Below, one piece after another: positions 33,519-42,029 of a stretch of 64,000 nucleotides of DNA. Source of the stretch: Sneathiella aquimaris. Its GTDB lineage: Bacteria > Pseudomonadota > Alphaproteobacteria > Sneathiellales > Sneathiellaceae. The notes under the pieces are model-generated. The model was given only the letters and a program-made list of their open reading frames with translations, was not told where the DNA came from and made no database searches. A program made the position numbers and the translations under genes. The stretch lies in the NCBI RefSeq assembly GCF_026409565.1, contig NZ_CP112881.1, positions 1,101,501 through 1,165,500 of the forward strand, written 5' to 3'. How positions within the stretch are numbered: the stretch's first letter is position 1; each line of letters starts with the position of its first letter.

Positions 33519-34721
33519 ATGAATTTCGAATATTCTGACAAGGTCAAAGAATTACAAGCACGTGTACAGGCCTTTATGGATGAGCATGTGTATCCGAATG
33601 AAGATGTGTTTGAAGAGCAGGTTAATGAAGGGGATCGTTGGCAACCAACGGCTATTGTCGAAGAGCTAAAAGTGAAGGCGAAAGAAGCGGGTTTATGGAA
33701 CCTGTTTCTGCCTGAAAGTGACCGTGGCGCCGGGTTGACAAATCTTGAATATGCGCCGTTATGCGAAATAATGGGACGCGTCTCGTTTGCCCCTGAAGTT
33801 TTCAACTGCGCCGCCCCTGACACTGGCAATATGGAAGTGTTCGAACGGTATGCAAATGATGAGCTGAAAGAAAAATGGCTTGTTCCACTGTTGAACGGTG
33901 ATATCCGCTCTGCCTTCGCTATGACCGAGCCAAGGGTCGCATCATCAGATGCAACCAACATTGAATCGGATATCATTCGTGATGGAGATGAGTATGTGAT
34001 TAATGGCCGGAAATGGTGGACATCCGGTGCGATGGACCCTCGTTGTAAAGTACTGGTTTTTATGGGTAAGACTGACAAAACAGCGCCCGTCTATAATCAG
34101 CAGTCCATGATCATCGTGCCAATGGATACACCAGGGATTGAAATCAAGCGCTTCCTACCTGTATTTGGGTATGACCATGCGCCTCATGGCCATGCGGAAG
34201 TTGATTTTAAAGACGTTCGTGTTCCAGCCGATCACATTCTGCTTGGTGAAGGCCGTGGTTTTGAAATTGCTCAAGGGCGGCTTGGCCCAGGACGAATTCA
34301 TCACTGCATGCGTTTGATCGGTGTGGCTGAACGGGCCCTTGAAAAAATGTGTGTTCGTGTGAAATCTCGCGTGGCATTTGGTAAACCAGTTGCAGAGCAG
34401 ACGGTTACGCTTGAAAGAATCGCTGAATCTCGCGCCAAGATTGAGCAGGCCCGTTTGCTGACCCTGAAAGCGGCCTACATGATGGATACGGTTGGTAACA
34501 AAAAAGCCAAGGCCGAAATCGCCATGATCAAGGTTGTTGCACCAAACATGGCCTGTGAAATTATTGATTGGGCTATTCAGGCCCATGGCGGTGGCGGTGT
34601 GACCAGTGACTTTGGTCTGGCGTCTGCCTATGCAGGGGCTCGGACATTGCGTCTTGCTGACGGACCGGATGAAGTTCACAGAAACCAGATTGCACGTCTG
34701 GAACTGAAAAAACACGATTAA
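33519..34721 (+). CDS. Acyl-CoA dehydrogenase, ACAD10/ACAD11 type
   Basis: 400 residues with N-terminal helical, central beta and C-terminal helical domains. Segments such as [62 protein letters not shown] and [20 protein letters not shown] are those of the ACAD10/ACAD11 branch rather than short- or medium-chain enzymes. In animals that domain is fused to an APH-like kinase; here two kinases of matching type are encoded convergently 0.5-2.6 kb away. The likely chemistry is conversion of 4-phosphoacyl-CoA to enoyl-CoA in 4-hydroxy acid degradation, as with LvaC. Followed by an intrinsic terminator. Confidence 0.88.
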   Translation: MNFEYSDKVKELQARVQAFMDEHVYPNEDVFEEQVNEGDRWQPTAIVEELKVKAKEAGLWNLFLPESDRGAGLTNLEYAPLCEIMGRVSFAPEVFNCAAPDTGNMEVFERYANDELKEKWLVPLLNGDIRSAFAMTEPRVASSDATNIESDIIRDGDEYVINGRKWWTSGAMDPRCKVLVFMGKTDKTAPVYNQQSMIIVPMDTPGIEIKRFLPVFGYDHAPHGHAEVDFKDVRVPADHILLGEGRGFEIAQGRLGPGRIHHCMRLIGVAERALEKMCVRVKSRVAFGKPVAEQTVTLERIAESRAKIEQARLLTLKAAYMMDTVGNKKAKAEIAMIKVVAPNMACEIIDWAIQAHGGGGVTSDFGLASAYAGARTLRLADGPDEVHRNQIARLELKKHD

Positions 34722-34747
34722 TCTGTCATCGTTATCCAGGATAAAAG

Positions 34748-34778
34748 AAGCCCTTGCTGCAGATGCGAGGGCTTTTTC
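34748..34778 (+). terminator. Intrinsic terminator after acyl-CoA dehydrogenase
   Basis: AAGCCCTTGC and GCGAGGGCTT pair over 10 positions (one G-T) with a 7-base loop, followed by TTTCTTT. Confidence 0.8.
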
Positions 34779-34849
34779 TTTGCATACTTCGGGGCGGTCT
34801 TATATACAGGCCTTTCGTTTCGTAGGCGTAGTAATTTGGGAATTACAGT

Positions 34850-35086
34850 ATGATCAAGACAATTGGATGGTCAGCGATTGCAGTCGTTGTCGTGGTTGCC
34901 GGCTTTTTATACCGGTATCAGAGTCTTGATCCATGCGAATGGATGACACAGGAACTCTCTGAATATGCGGGTATATCTGGCATATCCGGACTGGGCTCCA
35001 CAGCGGGCGCCGTTATGAATACCGGCGAATGTCTGCAAAATTGGATGGATCTCAGGGTCAAAGGCGCTGAAAGTCTCCAGAAATAA
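34850..35086 (+). CDS. Small membrane-anchored protein of unknown function
   Basis: 78 residues: an N-terminal membrane segment (WSAIAVVVVVAGFLY) and a soluble, probably periplasmic tail with C29 and C60 that could form a disulfide. The Gly/Ser-rich stretch SGISGLGSTAGA lies between the cysteines. It is flanked by terminators on both sides, which supports its being an independent gene. I do not recognise the family. Confidence 0.6.
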   Translation: MIKTIGWSAIAVVVVVAGFLYRYQSLDPCEWMTQELSEYAGISGISGLGSTAGAVMNTGECLQNWMDLRVKGAESLQK

Positions 35087-35090
35087 AATA

Positions 35091-35117
35091 AACCCGCCAG
35101 AGTTGGCGGGTTTTTTA
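35091..35117 (+). terminator. Intrinsic terminator after small membrane protein
   Basis: AACCCGCCA and TGGCGGGTT form a 9-bp stem with a 4-base loop and a T6 tail. Confidence 0.88.
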
Positions 35118-35202
35118 GTGCTCTTTTGGGGGATGTTTGCAGTCAATACCAGATAGCAGGTAAAGCAGGAGACCGCCTGCGCGACGGTTCTCCTGATTGA
35201 GA

Positions 35203-36249
35203 TTACTTGTTCTGGACTTTGCTCCAGCCTAGCATCGACAGCATCTGAGCAAATGCACCATATTGGGTCGCACGTGAAGAACTGGCGTTACCATCCAGAC
35301 CACGCTTGTAAACGCCTTGGACAATCGCTGCCAATCTGAAGAATGAAAAGGCGATATAGAATTCCCAGTTTTCGATACCGTCCCGACCGGTTCGCTTGCA
35401 ATAGGCGTCAATATATTGCTGCTCGGTTGGTATACCAGTCGCGGCGAAGTCTGTTTCAACCAATCCGCCCGATGCAGGATGCATGAAATGGTAGGTCATG
35501 CAGTTATATCCAAGATCAGCAAGAGGGTGCCCGAGAGTACACAGTTCCCAATCCAGCACTGCTGATACTTCCGGCTTTGTTGGGTGAATAATCATATTCT
35601 CAAGACGGTAGTCACCATGACAAATGGTTGTCGTATCATCATTTGGCAGGTTCTTTGGAAGCCAATTGATCAGATTTTCCATAGGTTCGACTTCGTCGGT
35701 TTGGGACGCGCGGTATTGTTTGGTCCACCGACCGATTTGACGTTCGAAATAGTTTCCTTTTTTACCAAAATCGCTAAGTCCGGCTGCATCCACATCCACA
35801 TTGTGCATCTTTGCCAATGTGTCGTTCATGGCATCATAAATTGCGGAACGTTCAGCAGGGTCCATACCCGGTATGGCGGGTTCGCGAAGAATTCGGCCTT
35901 CCACTTTTTCCATGATGTAGAAGGGGGTTCCGATGACATCAGCATCTTCGCAAAGACAAAAGGTTTTCGCGACCGGGACATCCGTCTTCTGTAATGCAGA
36001 CATAATGCGATATTCGCGTTCCACGGCATGCGCGGAGGGCAGCAGCACCCCAGGGGGTTTTTTTCGCATAACATATTGCTGATTTGGTGTGCTTAGCAAA
36101 AATGTCGGATTAGATTGGCCGCCCTCAAACTGATTGATGGTTAGCGGCCCGGAAAAGCCTTCGACATGTTCGTTGAGATAATCGATGAATTTGCCTTCAT
36201 CGAATTTATGGGCCTCCCGTACCGGAATAACATCTGCGTTATCGCTCAT
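35203..36249 (-). CDS. APH-like phosphotransferase (ACAD10/11 kinase type), copy 1
   Basis: Kinase-like protein of 348 residues. The catalytic loop is CHGDYRLENMI (HxDxxxxN), and the metal-binding segment is VLDWELCTLGHPLADLGY. Further up, NQFEGGQSNPTFLLST and RKKPPGVLLPSAHAVEREY are typical of the kinase domain fused to ACAD10/ACAD11 and of LvaA, not of antibiotic kinases. Predicted role: phosphorylation of the 4-hydroxyl of a 4-hydroxyacyl-CoA. A close paralog starts 39 bp upstream. Confidence 0.88.
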   Translation of the reverse strand: MSDNADVIPVREAHKFDEGKFIDYLNEHVEGFSGPLTINQFEGGQSNPTFLLSTPNQQYVMRKKPPGVLLPSAHAVEREYRIMSALQKTDVPVAKTFCLCEDADVIGTPFYIMEKVEGRILREPAIPGMDPAERSAIYDAMNDTLAKMHNVDVDAAGLSDFGKKGNYFERQIGRWTKQYRASQTDEVEPMENLINWLPKNLPNDDTTTICHGDYRLENMIIHPTKPEVSAVLDWELCTLGHPLADLGYNCMTYHFMHPASGGLVETDFAATGIPTEQQYIDAYCKRTGRDGIENWEFYIAFSFFRLAAIVQGVYKRGLDGNASSSRATQYGAFAQMLSMLGWSKVQNK

Positions 36250-36288
36250 GCCCCAGTCCTTTCTGTTTTTGTTTGTTATGCGGAGTTT

Positions 36289-37356
36289 TTATTTCTTTAG
36301 GATCATTTCTACCTGTTCCCAACCTTTTACTGCAAGAGGTTTGGCGCGGGCGCCCATTTCTTTTGCATGCGGACTGGAGGCCGTTCCGTCGACTACGCGG
36401 CCCATGATGCCTTGCAAGATGGCAGCGAGACGGAACATGTTGTAGGCCATATAAAAGTCCCAGTTATCGATAGTATCGTGGCCTGTACGTTTGCAATAGG
36501 CTGCGACATATTCCTCTTCTGTCGGAATACCCAAGGAGGGCAAATCAAGTCCCTTTAGTCCGCGGAAAAGCTCCGGTTCCAGACGCCAGGTCATGCAGTG
36601 ATAGGAAAAATCAGCGATTGGGTGGCCGAGTGTGGATAATTCCCAATCTAGTATGGCAATCACCTTTTTACTCTCTTTGTCCAGCATGGTGTTATCAAGG
36701 CGATAATCTCCATGAACAATAGACGTTTCATCGCCAGCCGGAATATTGTCCGGTAACCAGGCCATAAGCTTATCCATCTCTGGAATAACCTCGGTTTCCG
36801 ACGCCTTATATTGCTTGGACCACCGGTTGATCTGCCGGGCCAGATAGTCCGTCGGCTTACCAAAATCATCGAGCCCAACCGCTTTATAATCTACGCTATG
36901 TAAGGCGGCCATGGCGGCGTTCATGGAATCAAACGTAGTGGCGCGTTGTTCATTGGTGAAGTGTGGAATGGCGGGATCCCACTCGACAACACCATCGACG
37001 AAATCCATGATATAGAACATGGTGCCGAGAACGGCAGGGTCCTCGCATAAACAATAGGTTTTTGGAACCGGCACATCTGTATTTGCCAACCCACTGATTA
37101 CTTTGAATTCTCGGTCTACCGCATGGGCGGATGGAAGGAGTTTTCCAGGGGGCTTGCGTCGCAGGACATATTTTTTATTGGGTGTCGACAGCATGTAACT
37201 GGGGTTGGATTGACCACCCTTGAACTGGCTTATTTCCAGCGGACCTTCAAAGCCATCCACATTTCCGTTCATGTAAGCTTGTAAGGCATTGGCATCAATT
37301 TGATGTTTTTCCTGAACATCCATAATACCTGAAAAATCAGAAGATGAAGTGGTCAT
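36289..37356 (-). CDS. APH-like phosphotransferase (ACAD10/11 kinase type), copy 2
   Basis: Paralog of the preceding gene, 355 residues from ATG 37356. That start has AGGGAA upstream and leaves a 13-bp gap to purD; the longer frame to 37440 would run into the purD 3' end. Catalytic loop VHGDYRLDNTM and ILDWELSTLGHPIADFSY. SQFKGGQSNPSYMLST and RRKPPGKLLPSAHAVDREF show the same ACAD10/11 type. The two copies differ enough to suggest different acyl chain preferences or a heteromer. Probably cotranscribed purD-kinase-kinase. Confidence 0.88.
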   Translation of the reverse strand: MTTSSSDFSGIMDVQEKHQIDANALQAYMNGNVDGFEGPLEISQFKGGQSNPSYMLSTPNKKYVLRRKPPGKLLPSAHAVDREFKVISGLANTDVPVPKTYCLCEDPAVLGTMFYIMDFVDGVVEWDPAIPHFTNEQRATTFDSMNAAMAALHSVDYKAVGLDDFGKPTDYLARQINRWSKQYKASETEVIPEMDKLMAWLPDNIPAGDETSIVHGDYRLDNTMLDKESKKVIAILDWELSTLGHPIADFSYHCMTWRLEPELFRGLKGLDLPSLGIPTEEEYVAAYCKRTGHDTIDNWDFYMAYNMFRLAAILQGIMGRVVDGTASSPHAKEMGARAKPLAVKGWEQVEMILKK

Positions 37357-37369
37357 AACGTTCCCTTTT

Positions 37370-38650
37370 TTATTTTTGTTGTTCCCGCGCAATGGCTCGC
37401 CAGCCAATATCCTTTCGGCAAAAGCCTTCTTTCCAGTCAATTTTGGAAACGGCCTGATAGGCTTTGGCTTGGGCCTGACTTACGGAATTTCCAGTGGCAG
37501 TTACGCCAAGAACCCGCCCGCCTGTGGCCAGAATTTTCCCGTTTTCCTTTTTTGTGCCGGCGTGGAAGACGGTCACGTCATCAATGGCGTTTGCGTCATC
37601 CAGACCACTAATTTCCGTATTTTTTTCATAGGCCCCAGGATAGCCGTTTGCGGCCATAACGACCAGTAGAGCTGTCGTTTCTTTCCAATTTAATGAGACT
37701 TCATCCAAAGTACCATTGGCCGTCGCTTGCAGGGCAGGTAGAATATCGCTGTCAAGGCGGGCGCAAATAACCTGACACTCAGGATCACCAAAGCGAACAT
37801 TATATTCAATTAGCCTTGGCCCTGTTTCTGTAATCATCAAACCTGCATACAGAACTCCCGTATACGGAACCCCGCGGTCTTTCATTGCGGCAACCGTGGG
37901 TTTGATTATGGTGTCGATTGTCATCTGGATCATTTCATCTGTCATGACGGGCGCAGGGGAATAGGCGCCCATGCCACCAGTATTCGGTCCGGTATCGCCA
38001 TCTCCAACGGCTTTATGGTCCTGCGCTGTCACTAACGGTAAAATGGTTTCGCCGTCTGTCAAAACAAAGAAACTGGCCTCTTCGCCTTGCATAAATTCCT
38101 CGATAACAATTTCAGTGCCGGAGGCACCAAACAGCCCTCCAAAAATATCGTCAATGGCGGCGTCGGCTTCTGATCGGGATTGCGCAATGATGACCCCTTT
38201 CCCGGCAGCAAGACCATCGGCTTTGATCACAATTGGTAGTGACTGACTATCCAGATAGGATTTTGCCGTTTCAGCATTGTCAAATCGTTCATAAGCTGCC
38301 GTTGGAATATCGTATTCCCGGCACAGGTCCTTCATAAACCCTTTTGATCCTTCCAGTTCTGCGGCGCCTTTTCGCGGGCCAAACGCAGGAAGGCCAGCGG
38401 CAGATAGGCTATCCACCAATCCTTCGACCAACGGAGCTTCGGGTCCGACAATGACAAATTCGATCGCATTGTCCCGGCAAAATTGAATAACACTGGGGTG
38501 ATCAGCGGTATCGATTGACACGCACGTCGCCACTTGATCTATGCCGCCATTTCCAGGAGCACAATAAAGAACATCAATTGCTTCGGATTTATTCAAAGCC
38601 CAGCAGAGGGCGTGTTCACGGCCGCCGGAACCGATTACCAATACATTCAT
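37370..38650 (-). CDS. purD: Phosphoribosylamine-glycine ligase (GAR synthetase)
   Basis: Second step of purine synthesis: 5-phosphoribosylamine plus glycine and ATP to GAR. ATP-grasp protein of 426 residues from ATG 38650, opening with MNVLVIGSGGREHALCWAL. Family motifs: LAAGKGVIIA, EEFMQGEEASFFVLTDG, GAYSPAPVM and EYNVRFGDPECQ. The long frame from 38743 adds 31 residues that have no counterpart in the family. It is divergent from xseA, with 96 bp between the starts. Confidence 0.95.
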   Translation of the reverse strand: MNVLVIGSGGREHALCWALNKSEAIDVLYCAPGNGGIDQVATCVSIDTADHPSVIQFCRDNAIEFVIVGPEAPLVEGLVDSLSAAGLPAFGPRKGAAELEGSKGFMKDLCREYDIPTAAYERFDNAETAKSYLDSQSLPIVIKADGLAAGKGVIIAQSRSEADAAIDDIFGGLFGASGTEIVIEEFMQGEEASFFVLTDGETILPLVTAQDHKAVGDGDTGPNTGGMGAYSPAPVMTDEMIQMTIDTIIKPTVAAMKDRGVPYTGVLYAGLMITETGPRLIEYNVRFGDPECQVICARLDSDILPALQATANGTLDEVSLNWKETTALLVVMAANGYPGAYEKNTEISGLDDANAIDDVTVFHAGTKKENGKILATGGRVLGVTATGNSVSQAQAKAYQAVSKIDWKEGFCRKDIGWRAIAREQQK

Positions 38651-38746
38651 GTGAAAAACGCTATTTTCCTGTTTCGTTGCCCCTATGGGAGAGTGTAGAG
38701 TTTGTATCATAGTGACGTTGCGAAACAAATATTCTAAAGGCAAGAA

Positions 38747-40198
38747 GTGTCAGATTCTCACACCCCTCAAACGACCAACATTCATGAATTCACAGTTTCA
38801 GAGCTGAGCGGTGCTTTAAAACGTACGGTTGAGGATCAGTTCGGGCATGTTCGAGTGCGGGCAGAAATCTCCGGCCTGAAGCGCGCGGCGTCTGGCCATG
38901 TTTATCTTGCCTTGAAGGACGATAAAGCCGTTCTGGACGGTATTATGTGGCGCGGAACCGCACAAAAACTTTCATTTCGGCCAGAAGACGGATTGGAAGT
39001 GATCTGTACAGGCAAGCTGACAACCTATCCCGGACGCTCCAAATACCAGATCGTTATTGAGGCCATGGAACCTGCGGGTGTTGGCGCCTTGATGGCGTTA
39101 TTGGAAGAAAGAAAACGGAAATTGGCGGCAGAGGGACTTTTTGCGCCTGAGCGAAAAAAGGCGCTGCCGTACCTTCCGCGTGTGATCGGTGTTGTGACCT
39201 CACCGACCGGTGCTGTGATTCGGGATATCCTTCATCGTTTGCGGGATCGGTTTCCCACACATGTGCTGTTGTGGCCTGTGTTGGTGCAGGGGGAGACAGC
39301 TGCTTCACAAATCGCTGCCGCTATTAAAGGTTTCAATGCGATCGGCGAAGGCGGTGAAATTCGTCGGCCTGACCTGCTTATCGTTGCGCGGGGTGGCGGC
39401 AGTCTGGAAGATCTGTGGGCCTTCAACGAGGAAGAAGTGGTTCGCGCGGCGGCTGAAAGTCAGATACCGCTTATTTCCGCTGTCGGGCATGAAACAGACA
39501 CAACATTGATCGATTACGTTTCGGACCGGCGGGCACCAACACCCACGGCCGCGGCCGAGATGGCTGTTCCGGTTCGTTCTGAATTGTTGGCCTATGTCGA
39601 CGACCTTGAACGCCGAAAGCGACGGGGATTATCCCGGTCTGTTCAGGAAAAAAAGGATCGTTTGCAGGGGCTCGCTCGCGGTTTGCGTGATCCTCAATCC
39701 ATGATTGCGGAAAAAGTTCAGCATCTGGATCATCTGGAAAACCGGTTGCGCCAGTCTGTTCAGAATATGGTGTCTATGAAGCAGCAACGTTTTCTCAGTA
39801 CGGGGGCCCTTTTGCGACCCGACGTCTTGACCCGTGGGTTTGTTCAGTATCAGGAACGGCTTGCAAATTATGAAGGACGGCTATCTCGGGCTGTCAAAGT
39901 CAAGACCGAACGCCTGTCCCATCAACTGGACACTTCCTATCGTCTGCTGGAAAGTCTTTCGTTTAAAAATGTTCTGTCCAGAGGGTACAGCATTGTTCAG
40001 GATGAAGACGGGAAGGTGATATCGACTGTTAAGCAGGCGAAGGCAGGGAAACTGGTAACCGTTCGAATGAAAGATGGTGACGCTCCCGCTGTTTTTGGGG
40101 CAGAGCGCCTGAAAACAACTAACATCAGTGCGCCAAAAAAAAACAAAACCGGTGCGGATAAACCAGAGAATAAGCCAACTCAGGGGACGCTTTTGTGA
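38747..40198 (+). CDS. xseA: Exodeoxyribonuclease VII large subunit
   Basis: 483 residues: an N-terminal OB fold (FTVSELSGALKRTVED, VRAEISGLKRAASGHVYLALKD), the catalytic DUF-like core with SPTGAVIRDILHRL, LIVARGGGSLEDLWAFNEE and SAVGHETDTTLIDYVSDRRAPTPTAAAE, then a long coiled coil. It degrades single-stranded DNA with XseB, encoded elsewhere. The start is GTG at 38747. The last codon overlaps the GTG start of the M23 gene. Confidence 0.95.
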   Translation: MSDSHTPQTTNIHEFTVSELSGALKRTVEDQFGHVRVRAEISGLKRAASGHVYLALKDDKAVLDGIMWRGTAQKLSFRPEDGLEVICTGKLTTYPGRSKYQIVIEAMEPAGVGALMALLEERKRKLAAEGLFAPERKKALPYLPRVIGVVTSPTGAVIRDILHRLRDRFPTHVLLWPVLVQGETAASQIAAAIKGFNAIGEGGEIRRPDLLIVARGGGSLEDLWAFNEEEVVRAAAESQIPLISAVGHETDTTLIDYVSDRRAPTPTAAAEMAVPVRSELLAYVDDLERRKRRGLSRSVQEKKDRLQGLARGLRDPQSMIAEKVQHLDHLENRLRQSVQNMVSMKQQRFLSTGALLRPDVLTRGFVQYQERLANYEGRLSRAVKVKTERLSHQLDTSYRLLESLSFKNVLSRGYSIVQDEDGKVISTVKQAKAGKLVTVRMKDGDAPAVFGAERLKTTNISAPKKNKTGADKPENKPTQGTLL

Positions 40199-41004
40199 TA
40201 CGAATAATTGCGGTTTTATGCTGTCTTTGGGGGACGCCCTTAGTCGCTGGAGAGTTGGAGCTGAAGGGAGCATTTACCCAAGGCGGCCTTATTTTGGGGA
40301 AAACGGCGCCTGGGGCTTCTATTTCGCTGAATGGCAAGGAAATTCGGGTTTCTGACACCGGCGAGTTTGTGTTCGGATTTGGACGGGATCATAAAGCTGA
40401 GGCTTTATTAGAGGTTAAGCGTCCGGATGGCACGATAACAAAAAAACGGTTGAAGATATCAAAACGGCAATACAAAACAGAACGGATAAACGGATTGCCG
40501 CCGTCAAAGGTCACGCCCAGTGAGCAGTTCTTAAAACGAATTCGCCGGGAAAATGGTGAGATTGCAAAAATTCGGGCAATAGACACTGATGAAAAATGGT
40601 TTCTAACTGGCTGGAAATGGCCAGCGTCCGGCCGGATTAGCGGTGTCTTCGGGAGCCAGCGGGTTCTGAACGATATTCCAAAGCGCCCTCATTACGGTTT
40701 GGATATTGCCGCGCCTGTTGGAACCCCTGTTTTCAGTTCGACGGATGGTCTTGTCAGACTGTCAGAACAGGATCTGTATTATACAGGCGGAACCGTTATG
40801 ATCGATCATGGGTACGGTCTCGTGTCTGTTTATTCGCACTTGTCGAAACTCTCAGTGAAGGCAGGGCAATTTGTAAAACAGGGCGAAAAAATTGGCGAGA
40901 TTGGCGCCACTGGCAGGGCCAGCGGTCCGCATCTGGACTGGCGGTTAAACTGGTTTAAAGAACGGTTGGATCCCCAGCTTCTATTGGAAGGTCGGGCAAA
41001 CTAG
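40195..41004 (+). CDS. M23 family peptidase (LytM-like), variant zinc motif
   Basis: Exported protein of 269 residues with a short signal peptide (IIAVLCCLWGTPLVAG). The C-terminal LytM domain has HYGLD (H166, D170) and YSHLSKL (H215). The last motif, usually HLH, reads GPHLDWRL: H246 is kept, but the residue in the third zinc-ligand position is D248. It may cut peptidoglycan cross-links, or act as an EnvC-like activator if inactive. GTG start overlaps the xseA stop (GTGA). Confidence 0.87.
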   Translation: MIRIIAVLCCLWGTPLVAGELELKGAFTQGGLILGKTAPGASISLNGKEIRVSDTGEFVFGFGRDHKAEALLEVKRPDGTITKKRLKISKRQYKTERINGLPPSKVTPSEQFLKRIRRENGEIAKIRAIDTDEKWFLTGWKWPASGRISGVFGSQRVLNDIPKRPHYGLDIAAPVGTPVFSSTDGLVRLSEQDLYYTGGTVMIDHGYGLVSVYSHLSKLSVKAGQFVKQGEKIGEIGATGRASGPHLDWRLNWFKERLDPQLLLEGRAN

Positions 41005-41010
41005 ACTTGG

Positions 41011-41160
41011 TTAGTCTTTTCCAGAGAGAACCCTGTCCGTTTTTTCCAGGTTTTTCTTCGTATCACTTTTTAACCCTTCCCACGTGCTGGAACATCCACT
41101 GACTCCAACAGCAGTCATGAGCAAAAGGGACGTTAGAATGAGTTTGCGAATGTAAAACAT
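41011..41160 (-). CDS. Tiny lipoprotein, entericidin-like
   Basis: A 49-residue frame: MFYIRKLILTSLLLMTAVG, then the lipobox VSGC and a short tail (SSTWEGLKSDTKKNLEKTDR) with the helical, Lys-rich character of entericidins and similar stress lipoproteins. AAAGGA lies five bases before the ATG at 41160; an adjacent ATG at 41163 is the alternative. It converges on the M23 gene, 6 bp apart, and is transcribed toward it. Confidence 0.65.
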   Translation of the reverse strand: MFYIRKLILTSLLLMTAVGVSGCSSTWEGLKSDTKKNLEKTDRVLSGKD

Positions 41161-41231
41161 CATGGTCCTTTCTTTACGGTACGAAGGTTTCAGATAAGGT
41201 CAGTTTTTGACCTAAATAAGGCAGCGTGGCT

Positions 41232-42029
41232 TTACTTTTTGGGGACAAAATCTCCAAGAACATTCATCAGTTCCGGGTGCAGTGCCTGTCCGGACGAAAT
41301 AACCGTCTCATGCAATGGGACTTTCTGATTGTAAACGAGGTGGTGGCCCTTGGTCGTTGTGGAAAGTCCCCCAGCCTCTGACAGGATCAAATCCGCAGCG
41401 GCAATGTCCCAATCGCTTTTAGCCGAGAGCGATAGGGATGCGTCATATTGCTGAGATGCTACAAGGACAATCCGGTAAGCAATGGAATTCAGATGTTCAA
41501 AGTCGGCACCAGGTGTATCTTCGAGCCAGTTATGCCATTCAAATGCTTTGCGGCTGGCGAGCAATCGGGTGTTTTCCAGACTTCGGTTGTCACTGCAGTT
41601 CAGCTTTTCACCATTTAAAAAGGCCCCTTGACCGAGCGTTGCTTCAAAGAATTCGTCAGTAACCGGGTTGAAGACCGCAGCACAGACCGGTTTTCCATCT
41701 TCGACCAAGGCCGCGCAAACCGTAAATTCCGGTTTGCCAGCGATGAAGGAACGGGTGCCATCAATCGGGTCGATAATCCAGACCCGTGATTTGTTCAACC
41801 GAGCAGGATCATCAGCTGTCTCTTCAGACAGCCAGCCATAATCGGGGTGGCTGTTTAAAAGATGCTGTTTCAAAAAGGAATCAATTGCGATATCGGCTTC
41901 GCTCACCGGGTCGCCCGGGTTTTTCTCCCAGCTTTTTAAATCACTGTTAAAAAAGCTGAGCGCGATCTTTCCTGCTTGGCGAACGGCCTTGTCAAGTTCC
42001 TCTTGTTCAGTTTGGTACCGACTGTTCAC
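41232..42029 (-). CDS. cysQ: 3'(2'),5'-bisphosphate nucleotidase CysQ-like, inositol monophosphatase family
   Basis: Mg2+-dependent phosphatase of 265 residues. Metal-binding motifs: WLSEETADD, DPIDGTRSFIAGKPEF and WDIAAADLILSEAGG. These support the family; assignment to PAP phosphatase (CysQ) rather than inositol-1-phosphatase or histidinol phosphatase rests on length and neighbourhood. Its start overlaps pmbA by 4 bp, and the pmbA-IMPase pair is common in Alphaproteobacteria. Confidence 0.82.
   Translation of the reverse strand: MNSRYQTEQEELDKAVRQAGKIALSFFNSDLKSWEKNPGDPVSEADIAIDSFLKQHLLNSHPDYGWLSEETADDPARLNKSRVWIIDPIDGTRSFIAGKPEFTVCAALVEDGKPVCAAVFNPVTDEFFEATLGQGAFLNGEKLNCSDNRSLENTRLLASRKAFEWHNWLEDTPGADFEHLNSIAYRIVLVASQQYDASLSLSAKSDWDIAAADLILSEAGGLSTTTKGHHLVYNQKVPLHETVISSGQALHPELMNVLGDFVPKK

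Noticed and set aside
33410-34078. 222-codon minus-strand frame over tadA end and the acyl-CoA dehydrogenase
   Set aside because: Ser/Phe-rich reverse frame antisense to a well conserved enzyme.
35203-37356. Aminoglycoside resistance kinases
   Set aside because: The fold is APH-like, but the PPGKLLPSAHAVDRE-type motif and the nearby ACAD10/11-type dehydrogenase point to acyl-CoA metabolism.
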